DNA from: Macrocystis pyrifera
Lineage: Eukaryota; Sar; Phaeophyceae; Laminariales; Laminariaceae
Reading direction: 5' to 3'
Assembly (NCBI GenBank): GCA_031763025.1
Contig: JASSKH010000026.1
Location: 1,984,001-2,048,000, forward strand
Length of the DNA: 64,000 nucleotides
The first letter of the stretch is position 1; each line of letters starts with the position of its first letter. The notes under the pieces were generated by a model, which made no database searches, was not told where the DNA came from, and was given only the letters and a program-made list of their open reading frames with translations. A program made the position numbers and the translations under genes. Positions 21,029 through 41,512 of this stretch are shown piece after piece.

Positions 21029-21406
21029 TTTACTCTGCACAAGGGAATTGATCGTATCACGTAGTGTTCAAGGTAAGGCACCCAAGAGGCAGTTACATAG
21101 TACTCCCATTGCTGTCTCTGGAAGTGGCCAACCGTAAATTAAACTAACTCATTGAAGCTGTCATCCATATGCAAGAAAGTCCGCCTCACAAGCGGTTCTT
21201 AGTAGGATGCAGCTCACCCTTCATGCGACTCGCCGGACACCTCACGGCGCTTCGCGCTTGGTGCAAGCAATGTCTGCCTGGTCGGTGAAAACCCGACATG
21301 CTCCGTCCCGGCATTGTAGGGATGCGAGGGTCTATGGTCATACGACTACGGCCATGCATGAGATCGAGTACATCTCTCTTATCGAGTACACCCCCCCTCG
21401 CAGCTC
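21029..21406. mobile_element. 378-bp insertion with 16-bp target duplication
   Basis: The 16-mer CCCCCCCTCGCAGCTC occurs at 21013-21028 and again at 21391-21406. Removing one copy plus the DNA between restores an uninterrupted coding frame (length 378 = 3 x 126). The insert carries stops. Its right end has a small repeat, ATCGAGTACATCTCTCTT then ATCGAGTACA, resembling a short tandem tail. A duplication this long is usual for LINE-driven retroposition, so a SINE or retroposed RNA is the leading guess. I see no A/B box and no match elsewhere in the window. Confidence 0.6.
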
Positions 21407-22921
21407 CAGCCTCGCCCTCGCCTGCACTGCTTGAGCGTTTGACCTCAGAACAGCGCGCTTCGTTCCTGCGCGTCTGGGCACGCTTGCCGTCACATCTGCA
21501 GGAGGTGACTTTTGATCTCCACGGCGCAGGCTGGACCCCTGCAGTCATCGAACAGCTGGGGGACGTTCTCTGCGAATTTCCTGACGTTTTCTCGAAGTCC
21601 AAGTCGGATTTCGGTTCCTGCTCGTTGATGACTTTCGTGATCTCGGTCCCGGAAGGAAGCACTCCTGTCACGTCCAGGCCGCACCGCATCAACCCCATCC
21701 TGGCCAAGGAAGTGGAGGCCACCTTGGATCAGTACCTAGCGGCAGGTCTGATCCAGCACTCGACTTCCCCGTATTCGAGCCCGCTGGTGGTCATCCCGAA
21801 GAAGTCTGGAGGCGTTCGGATCCCCGTGAACTACAAAAAACTCAACAAGATCAGCCAACTCAGCCAGCTGCCTATTCCTCGCGTGGACCAAATCCTCGAC
21901 TCCCTGGGGAAGGGACGGGTGTTTTCCCTCTTCGATTTGGTCTCCTCGTTCCACCAGATTACCGCGCACAAGGACACCGTCCCTCATACGGCGTTCTGCA
22001 CCCCCACGGGCCTTTACGAGTGGCTTGTCATGCCCCAAGGCAGCAATGCTTCGCCCGGCTGGTTCGTCAAAGCGATTAACGAAGTCATTAAAGGCCTGGC
22101 ACAAGTGGCGGCCTACCTTGATGATGTGATCGTTTTCGACTCTGACCCGACGGCCCACGTCAGGACGATACGAGCCCTCTTTGAACGCCTGCGCAAACAC
22201 AACCTCAAGCTCTCTCCCTCGAAGGCTCGCCTCGGCGCCACGGACGCCAATTTTCTGGGTCACTCCATTTTCGCCCGCGGGTATAAGCCCTAATGCGGAA
22301 AAAGTTTCGGCTTTGCTGAAAATGCCCAGGCCCAAGGACCTCAAGCAGGTCCGCGCCCTAATGGACGGCGTAGGATATTATCGCAAATTCCTGCCCGATC
22401 TGTCTAAACGGATACGTCCTCGCACCGCCCTTCTCTGGAAGGGGGTCAAGTATGTCTTCACGCCGGCTATGGAAGTTATCGCCCGCCAGATCCTCGCCGA
22501 GCTCGCGGCCCCACCGATTTTGGTTTTCCCTGACTGGGATGCCGTAGCCGACGGCTCCCGCCCCTTCCACGTGTACTGCGACGCCTGCATCGACGGTTTC
22601 GGTGCCGCGCTCGAGCAAGAACAACCGGACGGCTCGGTACGGCCCATTGCTTATATCAGCCGCGCTACCCTCGATTCCGAAAGGCACTAGGCACCGTTGG
22701 ACCTAGAAGCTGGCAGCATTTTCTGGGCCATCAAACGACTCCGAGGTTACCTGTGGGACACGAAATTTCGAATATTTCCGGACCACAAAGCACTTGAGAG
22801 TATCGGCAAGTAGGGGACCACAACGCGCGCGTCCAGCGGTGGATCGAGTTCCTCACCGCGTTCGACTACACCCTCGAATACCGCAAGGGCAGCGCCAACG
22901 GAAATGTTGATTTTCTCTCCC
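21407..22921 (+). pseudogene. Gypsy reverse transcriptase and RNase H
   Basis: The RT has all main blocks: STSPYSSPLVVIPKKSGGVR, VNYKKLNKISQLSQLPIPRV, VFSLFDLVSSFHQITAHKD, TAFCTPTGLYEWLVMPQGSN, the active site AAYLDDVIVF (YLDD codons at about 22114-22125), and HNLKLSPSKA. An extra T in TTTT near 22270 shifts the frame at FLGHSI(S)PAGISPNAEKV. The tether and RNase H follow (LMDGVGYYRKFLPDLSKRIR, HVYCDACIDGFGAALEQEQP, AIKRLRGYLWDTKF, PDHKALESI, RVQRWIEFLTAFDYTLEYRK). A TAG at 22688 replaces the usual Trp of ERxW, and another TAG lies near 22812. Catalytic Asp residues are present in both domains. Confidence 0.92.
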
Positions 22922-24180
22922 GTTTGCTAGAGCCCGCCACAGAACACGACCGCAGTGGGTCTAGCTGCCTCAACCCCGTCGAGGACGGTGGTATCTTCCT
23001 CATCCGAGCCTGTGGGCTTCGCACTCACTCTTCGCCGACCCCTGGTGTCGGTTTGGGTGGGCTGGTGTCCCGCAGTGAAAGTGCCGTCTTGGGTGGGCTA
23101 CCTCTCGCCTCTTCGGATTTTCGCGATTTTCGCACACACGGGCCACGTATGAGGATTGACGACCTCTCTGCTCCTTCGGGGAGATTCGTCGCTCCTGTAT
23201 CTGCTTCCGTCGCCACCGTCGACCGCCGTCCTAGCTTGGGGGATTTTTTACCCCCCGCCAACGCCGCTTTCGCTTCGGCTTTTGTCGTACCCTCCGGGGG
23301 CGCCCGGGCTCTGCAGAAGCCCCCGCTGCACCGATGATTGTCGCCAGGTCGCTCCTCCCCCGACGAGCACTTTACAGGTCGAAGATTCCGTCGTGAGCAC
23401 TGCTCCGGCCGCGTCTTCCCTTTCATGCCAGGGCTCCGCAGAAGCCTCCGCTGCAGCGACAATTATCGCCCAGCGTGCTCCTCCCCCGACGAGCACTTTA
23501 CAGGGAAAAGATTCCGCCGTGATCACTGATCCGGCCGCGTCTACCCCATCGCCGCCTGGCAACCCGGCGCCTCCGAACGTTTTGCCGTCTTCAGGCCGCA
23601 TCTCATCGCGGACGCGCCGACGAACAGCCGCCGCCGCTGGCGCCGTGCCGTCTGCTGTTAATTATGGCTTCGGGCCCAGCGGGACCCCTAGACCATCAGC
23701 CCGGCGTGCTATCACCCCGCTGCGAGCCCCACGGCCGCGACCGCCCGCACCCGTCGTTTTGGCCCCGACTCCTGCCGCCTCGTCCGTCCCGACGGTACCA
23801 ATCCCGTCCGGCCGCGACCGCACCGAGCCCGTGGGAACTCCTCTTTTACGACTTCCGCCGCCAACTGACGCACCTCCCGTCACCTCGACCGACTTGGGCG
23901 CCCTCGGCGCAGCTGCCGAGTTTCAGTTCGGTGATTCCGCAGCGCGCTATTCGCACGCCGACTGGGCTCGGGAACAACAGGCTGAGCCTTCGTGCAATGC
24001 CGCCATGCGCTGCATAGCCCTTGGCCGACCGGAAGTTTTGCCAGACGACTTTTTATCAGGTTTCCCTTCCCACCAGCGCCCTCCCTTTTCGGAAGTTCAA
24101 GAGCTGGCCACCAAAGGCCGCTTGCACACCACTGACGCGGGCATCGTTCTACTTGTCCGACAGCCGTCTCCCCCCCCCTG
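22922..24180 (+). pseudogene. Pro/Ala-rich spacer between RNase H and integrase
   Basis: A long low-complexity segment read in two frames with a shift near 23280-23330. The second frame has two copies of APPPTSTLQxxDSxV (about 23345 and 23475), an imperfect tandem duplication of about 130 bp. Further on come Arg/Pro-rich stretches (RAPRPRPPAPVVLAPTPAAS) and a segment before the integrase zinc domain (HADWAREQQAEPSCNAAMRC, TTDAGIVLLVRQPS) that matches the usual pre-integrase linker layout. A C run at about 24169-24177 is where the frame shifts into integrase. Confidence 0.65.
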
Positions 24181-25380
24181 CGTTGGATACGCCACGCCCG
24201 GTGGGTCGTACGGCCTGCTTATTGAACGACAGGCTTATTCGCATTTATGTTCCGCTGCTCATGCGCCCCTGGGTCATGCAGGCTTGCCATTCTACGGCTT
24301 CCTGCCACCTAGGAACCGCGCGCACCCTACGTATGCTCGAGCGTTTCTACTGGTGGATCGGCATGAGCATCTGCACCCGGTGGTGGCTACGCAACTGCTT
24401 AAAGTGTCAGGCACGGAAAACGTCGCGGCAGACGGTCCGGTGGCCCTCCATCACGTTGCCCTTGCCAGAAGGGCCCGGCATCGCCGTCAGCATCGACTAT
24501 TTCGGCCCCCTCCCGGTGACGCCTCGAGGTAATACCTACAGCTTGCTTTTCACTGATCGTTTCAGCCGCCGAGCTGACATGTACGCCGTCACAGCGGCCG
24601 AGTTCACCGCTGAGGGCACGGCTAACATTCTCATCAACCGGTATATCCCTCTTTGGGGGTGCCCGCGCAGCATCCCCTCGGACAACGGCCTCCACTTCTG
24701 CTCCAAGCTTTCACACGCCGTATATCAGCTTCTCGGGGTTCGAAAAATTGCCACCAGCTCCTACTACCCAAACGGCAACGGTGGGGTGGAACGTGTAAAC
24801 CACACGATGGCCCAGATGTTGGCAATGGTCGTCAACGAGCTCCAAAACAACTGAGATGAACAGCTCCCTCACGTCGAAATTGAGTACAACGATTCCGTCA
24901 GTGCCGCCACGGGTCTGGCCCCCAACGAGGTACACATGGGTCGGCTCCCACGCCTCCCACTCACGATTTTCGAACGTGCTGGAGTCGCCGACCACCAGAG
25001 CTTGGCCCGCGACTACCTCACCTACTGCGACTTGGCGACGGACCGCCAGCAGCGCGCGTACGATATCGTTCGAGAACCCCACGCCCTCACTGTCGCTCCC
25101 GTGAACCGCCGCAACTCCGCCCTCTCCGACGCTCTGCGTCCGGTCTCCAAATTTAACGTTGGTGGTTGGGTGTAGGTGTACAATACGGCGGCCACCATCC
25201 GCCAGGGCGCGAAACCAGACACGGACGCCAAGGTCCTCAAGGCCAAACTCTCACTCAACGGGACGGGCCCCTACAAAGTTCTCGCAGTTGGCCCCTGCCC
25301 CTCAGCGGACACTCCGGATGGATCTTCCTCTCGGAGCAAAGCTCCTGTATTTGGATCTTCCTTCCGATATGCCCGGCGCT
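24181..25380 (+). pseudogene. Gypsy integrase with GPY module
   Basis: The zinc domain shows HSTASCHLG then CLKCQARK (HHCC). The catalytic core has Asp in SIDYFGPLP (about 24495), Asp in SDNGLHFC (24681) and Glu in GGVERVNH (24789), giving D-35-E spacing in the second pair. NGTGPYKVLAVGP near 25261 is the GPY/F module that marks chromovirus-type integrases. Stops at 24852 (TGA) and 25174 (TAG) replace conserved tryptophans (NN-W-DEQLP and GGWV-W-VYN). A shift near 25325 leads into the C-terminal domain. It would integrate cDNA into chromatin. Confidence 0.92.
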
Positions 25381-26151
25381 GAGGCTCGCCGGCGCGTATC
25401 TGTTCAACGCTGCGAGCCCTGTGCCAACCCCCACGACCGTGGCGACATGCCGAAGTATTTGCCGGCGGGGTTGACACAATACGTGCTCAACAATTTCTCC
25501 AAGAAATCCCCTCCGTACCACGTCACCGAGGACGACGTTTCGACCCCTCTTGAACGACCCGAAGTGGAAAAGATTACTGGACATCAATCGGTTAGAGGTC
25601 GAGGTGGCGTCATCGCGGTGATGTACGAGACGCACTGGAAGGGACTATTCCGGCCATCCTGGGAACGGGAAATGGACCTTCAGCTTTCTCGCCACGCAAG
25701 TTTGCGCTACTGGGCCGGCACTCCGAACCAACACCGCCAAACCATCCGCCTGTACCGCCGAATGAGAATTGGCGCGGCACAACGGGAGCTTTCTCGGAGT
25801 AACGGCGAACGGTTTCTGGCACCCGGCTATGGTGGCGTATCGCACGCCGATTGGCTCCGGCGATACAGCAACACTGTACTTCCCAACGGGGCCCACGTTT
25901 GGTACAAGGGCGACGACGGTCTGTGGTGGCTCGGAAAAATCAGCGCAACTACACCGATGGATGGAGTATATTTGGTTCGATTTCTGGACGACCCGGGACC
26001 AATCAAGCTCCCTCTTTCTCCGGCGCGCTACACGACTTCGACAAGAGCTGTACGAGGTTCTTGGTGTCTACAAATTCACTTGGCTAGCGCATTTACACGG
26101 GGGGTCCAGCGTAACGTAGATGAATCTCGAGGTGCCACCGTGGATAGCTGA
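25381..26151 (+). pseudogene. C-terminal chromodomain and Tudor-like module of gypsy Pol
   Basis: After a Cys-containing linker (RRRVSVQRCEPC) comes EVEKITGHQ, VIAVMYETHWKGLFRPSWER, LRYWAG at about 25561-25720. This matches the chromodomain pattern of a beta core, W-K-G and S-W-E, which in chromoviruses steers integration to particular chromatin marks. A second module at about 25886-26090 reads GAHVWYKGDDGLWWLGKISA, GVYLVRFLDDPGPIKLPLSP, RGSWCLQI, resembling a Tudor or Agenet barrel. The Tudor-like assignment is by aromatic pattern only. The frame ends at 26151; no LTR was recognised after it. Confidence 0.75.
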
Positions 26152-26296
26152 TTTTCGCTTCTTGACTGCACTCGTTATTTATTTATTTTTTGTCGTCTTC
26201 CTGGACCTTGGGGGATGAATTTTTGTCTGCCCGATATGTTTCTGGTGTGTTTTCCTTTTTTGTGGGCTGGGTTGGGGATGTGTTTTTGCGTATTCT
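26152..26296. other. 3' flank of the gypsy element
   Basis: T-rich DNA with a GGGGGATG stretch near 26208 that could be a weak polypurine tract. No LTR similar to anything upstream was found. Confidence 0.35.
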
Positions 26297-26389
26297 GTCC
26301 TGCCGACGACGCCATTTGTTAAGGTCTTAGTCCGTTGGGCTAAAGGTAAAAGGTTAACCAATCGCCTACCCAATCTAAGCCTCATAACA
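26297..26389 (-). mobile_element. Short LTR plus primer-binding site of a TRIM-like element
   Basis: On the minus strand 26389-26317 reads TGTTATGAGGCTTAG to CTTAACA, 73 bp and nearly identical to the two LTRs at 57013-57357. It is followed by AATGGCGTCGTCGGCAGGAC (26316-26297), which matches the primer-binding region of that element except for one base. It is therefore the 5' end of a related retroelement. The interior to its left is not recognisable, so it is a fragment. Confidence 0.8.
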
Positions 26390-26791
26390 CTGCTGCGAGT
26401 AAGGTACACGCAACCAACCGCTACAATGCCACGTTGGGCTAAGTATATAACATAGTATACATACCAGGTACTCAGTATTATACAGTGAGAGGGCTCGCAA
26501 CCAAGAAACGACACCTGGTACTCTATCACGGGAGAACATATACTCAGTAGTATAGTAATCAAGACCGAATATGCTTGTGGTTAAAATACTGGAATATATC
26601 GTTCTGTGTATATCATGGGTCCTGATTGCTATGGTCTCCGATATAAAAATAATAAAAATAATAGTTACTCAGAGAAGCTAGATCCTTCAAAACATTTTTT
26701 ATATTGTGATACCATCCTTGAACAACCTTGAACAAAATAGCTACTATTATTACAGAATTACCGTCGGTCGTAAGTATTAACTAGTATTTCG
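26390..26791. other. Intergenic AT-rich stretch
   Basis: No gene or known repeat. TACCAGGTA-type palindromes occur near 26463 and 26514. Confidence 0.5.
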
Positions 26792-27112
26792 TTGGCGCGG
26801 TGTACAGGTAGGATTTTTACTGTAGTAGATCATTTTCATAGGTTCGAGTCTCACCGAGTGCATGCATAATCGTAGGGACTTTCTCTTGCGTAAAAAATGA
26901 CTAGCGGAAAGCGCGAGAGCATTTGTTGAGCATTCGATGAACATCAACGAGCAGTGAGTGGGAATAATGAACCCTATGCGAGATAAAAACGAAGACACGT
27001 ACCGAGGGGGAGAAGGGACAACACCTGTGACCACGGCTTGTCCAGAAGATCGCTGAGGGAAAAACCTCCTAATAATACGTACCTGGTACGAGTTAATAAA
27101 GTAAAAGTGATG
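26792..27112 (+). mobile_element. tRNA-derived SINE, copy 1
   Basis: The head has a degenerate tRNA-like region ending in a B box, GGTTCGAGTCTC (about 26846), followed by ACCGAGTGCATGC. The body continues through AGAAGGGACAACACCTGTGA to GTAAAAGTGATG. The same order occurs inverted at 35318-35640, where the A and B boxes are better preserved. Polymerase III transcription is inferred from the boxes. Confidence 0.65.
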
Positions 27113-27126
27113 AAAATATACATAAT

Positions 27127-28168
27127 ACAAGGCGCTTCGCTCCGCGGGCGGCCTAGGCCGCCCGCTACGCTCGCTCTAGGAAGGAAAACTACATCAAGTT
27201 ATGCGAAGCGGACAGAGATTGAATTTAGTTTTTTCATGATTGTAGTTGCAAACTGGCGACTTGATAATGCCAAGAGTCCCGCCATGCTTCGCTCACATGC
27301 CGTACGTACGTACATACCCCTTTTCTTCTTTTGATTCGTATGCTTGCTGTATGTACGAAATAGAAAGCACAGCACGGCACAGTAGCACCGCAAACACAAT
27401 GAAAATGATACCGAAATTTTTGGAAAGAAAAATAAATCCCTGTCCCCTCATGTAATAAATTTCTGCCTGATTGGAACACCTTGCACTGGTCAAAAAAGAA
27501 AAAAATCAAACAGCAGAGCTTCTCTCTCAGCCTCGTACGCCGCCCGCCCCTCTCGCGACCACCTCGCCAACGATTCGGTCCGGGTAAAGCTTTCCTCACC
27601 CTCTGCTACAATGAGCCCCGTCGCCCGCCTCGCGTGAAGCCCGGTGCTCACTGTGGCCATCGTTTGCCAGCTCGACAATGTTGGTGCTCAGACTGCGTAC
27701 CTCTCTCTTAGAGGTTCAGCCCGTTCGCAAAAATAAGCACCGCTTGAATATTATCTTGCAATCCCGAACGACCCTTATAAACTCGTACATACTATATCAA
27801 AAACCACAAATGGAGGCCAGACAGAGCCCATTCATGCTTCCCTCGTGTCTCGAGGCACACGCAACGCCTAGCCACGAAACGGCGACCGCGCTCCTTCCAA
27901 CCCCCCCTCTACCCGCCAGCATCCGCTGACATCCGCGACGGTACCGGGCTCGCCCGCGGTGCCGTGCTCCGAGTACACGCACGCACACGAAACGAAAGAC
28001 GATAAAAATAAAAAAGGACCGAAGGTGCCAAGAGAAATAGAGAAAACAAAGACCCGCTAGAAAGGTCCGGCAAGTAATAAAAGGAGGCGATTCCAAAGTG
28101 GGAGCTCTGAGAGACCAGGGATGTACCAACCGAGCACGCTCAGAGAGTGATATATCTGTAAGTAGTTC
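27127..28168 (+). repeat. Repeat family R, copy B
   Basis: Uninterrupted copy of about 1,042 bp, from CAAGGCGCTTCGCTCC to AAGTAGTTC. It shares its right TA with the next copy, giving a head-to-tail pair. No ORF is conserved between copies. Confidence 0.85.
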
Positions 28169-28169
28169 T

Positions 28170-29318
28170 ACAAGGCGCTTCGCTCCGCGGGTGGCCTCCG
28201 CCGCCCGCTACGCTCGCTCAGGAAGGAAAAGCACATCAAATTATGCGAAGCGCACAGAGGTTCATGATTGAATATTGTTTTTTTTCATGACTGTAGTTGC
28301 AAACTGGCGACTCTTGATAATGCCAAGAGTCCCGCCGCCATGCTTCAGGAGAAAACAGCTCGGGCGCCACATGCGCTTCGCGTCGCGGGCGGTTTTCCGC
28401 TACGTTCGCTCACATGTCGTACGTACGTACATACCCCAGGTAGGGTACTTATTTTCTTCTTTCGATGTGCTCTGTGTCTGCACTCGTATGTACGAAAGAT
28501 AAAGCACAGCACGGCACAGTAGCACAGCAAAAACAATGAAAATGAAGCCGAAAAATTCTAAGAAAAAAAAATCTCCGTCCCCTTTCGTGTAATATTTACT
28601 GCCTGATTGGAACACCTTACACCGGTCAAAATGAAAAAAGAAAAAAAAGAAAAAATCAAACAGCAGAGCTCTCTCAGCCTTCGTTTTCCGCCCGCCCCTC
28701 TCGCGACCATCTCGCCACTGATTCGGTCCGGGTAAAGCTTTCCTCCCTCTCTTCTTTCACAGTGAGCCCCGTCGCCCGCCTCGCGTGAAGCCCGGTGCTC
28801 ACCGTGGACCTCGTTCGCCAGCTCGACAATGTTGGTGCTCAGACTGCGTAGTTCTCTCGGTGGATTTCAGATTGGTCGCAAAAATAAGCACCGCTTGAAT
28901 TTGATTTTGCATATCAAAACGACCCTTATATGCTCGTACATAGTATAACCGGAACCGCAGCAGGAGGCCAGACTAAGCCCGTTCATGCTTCCCTCGTGTC
29001 TCGAGGCACCCGCGACGCCTAGTTACGAAAACGGCGACCGCGCTCCTTGCAACTCCCCCTCTACCCGCCAGCACCCTCTGACACCCGCGACGGTGCCACG
29101 CTCGTTCGCAGTGCCATGCTCCGAGTACACGCACGCACGCGAAACGAAATAGGAAAAAAGGACAGGACTCAAAGTGCAAAGAGGAATGGAGAAATCGAAG
29201 ACCCGCTGGAAAGGTCCGGCAAGTAATAAAAGGAAGCGATTTCCAAGTGGGAGCTGTGAGAGGCCAGGGATGTATCAACCGAGCACGCTCAGAGAGTGAG
29301 ATATCTATAAGTAGTTCT
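28170..29318 (+). repeat. Repeat family R, copy C
   Basis: Uninterrupted copy of about 1,149 bp directly downstream of copy B in the same orientation. The right flank is TATACGTA. At its midpoint AATGAAGCCGAAAAATTC is intact where copy A carries the hAT-like element. Confidence 0.85.
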
Positions 29319-31081
29319 ATACGTATACATATATATCTACTACTACCAGGTATGGAGGTATTGCATGGAACTAACTGCTGCTATAAACTAGCCACAGACA
29401 AGTAAGACGATGTGAGAAGAAGAGCAGAGACAGCAGTGGAGGCGATGTTTAATAACGGACCGGCAGGAAAGTAGAGGGACATGGGGGCTGCCCAAGTATT
29501 GGACGCGATACTCCGCTGCGCCCTCCCTGTTGGGGCCGTCATTATTGGACAACTTTTACCAGATTTTCCTCTTTTTCTTTTCCGAGAAAAACAGAAAAAC
29601 AGGAATATTTCCAAAATAAGAAAAATACAAGAGAGGGCAGAACATCAGGAACGCTTGCCAGTATTGGTAGTTGGAAAAAAAAACGAATAATTTGGAAATT
29701 TGTCCGTAGGTAATCATAGAGTGACCGTCATGAGGACAGACAGACAAGACACCATTTTTTATTCCGTTTGAGAGACCACTGGTGTACCACTTGTGGAATC
29801 ATAAAAATTGTAGAGCAGGGCAAGCGTTGCCCTGCAGTTCCCCAGGTGTTACGATTTAATACAAGGTTGGACGGAGGCATGGAAATTTCAGGGATTGGTC
29901 GGGTTTAGAAAGCGGGCAAAAAAACAGGAACGATACGTTCGCAACACGTCGGCCAGAAACAATAACACCATGTGCTGTTGGGGTAGGAGCGAAAAAATAG
30001 CAGCAGCGATACGATAACAGTATACTTCAGAGGTCAGGTGCATTTTGGGTAGGAGTGAAAAATTGCAGCAGCGACACGAGAACCACATATTGCAAACAAA
30101 AAGGTCGGCAGAGTACCAGTGCGCAGTCATTAGTCTGAAGCCTCAAACGCTTTGCACTGCGCGGCAAGATCTGTATGGTGGAAGAGCCGCGTGCAGGACA
30201 ATAGCGCTAAATGGAGGGCGGAGGAACGGGAAGTAAACACCGTATTCAGGACCACACGTCTAGCCACCTCAAGGCGTACCGTTCATACCGCAGAAACGGC
30301 AGCAGTGTGTATAAAAAGGTCCGATTTTAAAGTACTCCGGTAAATGCATGCACGATTGAGACGTCGAATGGTTGCCTCGGTACTTTCATCATGGACATAA
30401 GAGACCGAAGGGTGTCGTCCCGCGGAGAGGGGGAGACTATCGGTGAGCATAAGACAAAAAGAGCCACTGAATTCCTCCGTGCGTTCCTCCGGTATTTCAG
30501 AAGCGGCCAGCCACGGGGTAAAGAAAATAATGTTAATTGCACAGAAACGAGGGACGCTCGAATCCCGCCACTTTTACCTTCACATGAGTGCGGTATACAT
30601 GCCCCGCCAAGTGGAGGCCACACCAGCACGCAAATTACCCTGCCCGCGCTTAGCCGTGGTCCACACTCCCTCTACATTGAATGAAACCTCCACACACAAA
30701 AGGTTCGGAAAAAACAAAAGTCAGACATCAGAGTCTGCACGAAAAATTTCAGAGGGCGGAGGAGTCGGTCTATCTCTCGCCCTAGCACACGGCAACTAAC
30801 TGCGGTCGGTCACGACCGTATCGAGACACTCGATCAACGGAGGCATGAAACCCTATAGCTCTTACCCACAACCACCATGGGCGCAAACCTTTCTGTCACG
30901 TCCCGATCACGCCATTTTGCCGAGAACGGTACTTGGCGAACAGGAAGGCCTACCAATGGCCGACGGCATAGTCAAAAGCCATGCGAAGGAAATACAAGCA
31001 TATGTCCAACTACCCACCGACCGGCGCCATCCCAAAACCTACACCCCGCCACCGAGCAGCAAGCTAGAGACCTCGGCTAGA
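29319..31081. other. Intergenic region downstream of ATE1
   Basis: No gene is recognised. Several open frames of 60-110 codons on the plus strand (for example 30391-30684 and 30845-31123) have no domain; the last overlaps the 3' end of ATE1 on the opposite strand. The ATE1 3' untranslated region should start here. Confidence 0.5.
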
Positions 31082-41390
<10,309 letters not shown>

Positions 41391-41398
41391 CTGCGCAG

Positions 41399-41512
41399 GA
41401 GGGCAAGGTCGGTTGGTTGACTGGTTGGTTGGTTGGTTGGGTTGACTAGTTGGTTGGTTGGTTGATTGGTTAGTTGGATAGTTGGTCTGTTGGTTGGGTT
41501 GGTTGATTAGCG
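41399..41512. repeat. (GGTT)n microsatellite
   Basis: Degenerate GGTTGGTTGATT tandem repeat just upstream of the ATE1 exon at 40939-41390, in its preceding intron. Confidence 0.9.

Larger units (their letters stand above)
16835..26151 (+). mobile_element. Ty3/gypsy chromovirus-like element with a NADAR domain
   Basis: Coding order on the plus strand: Gag, Pro/Ser-rich linker, NADAR domain, aspartic protease, RT, RNase H, integrase (zinc domain, DD35E core, GPY module), chromodomain, Tudor-like module. RT-RNase H before integrase is the gypsy order. At least seven frameshifts and several stops are spread along it, many explained by single-base changes, plus a 378-bp insertion at 21029-21406. 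No LTR pair could be identified, so both ends are uncertain. Confidence 0.88.

Noticed and set aside
26317..26389. This short LTR as the 3' LTR of the gypsy element
   Set aside because: The primer-binding-type sequence lies on its left, so it reads in the opposite direction to the gypsy element, and no partner LTR is present near 16 kb.
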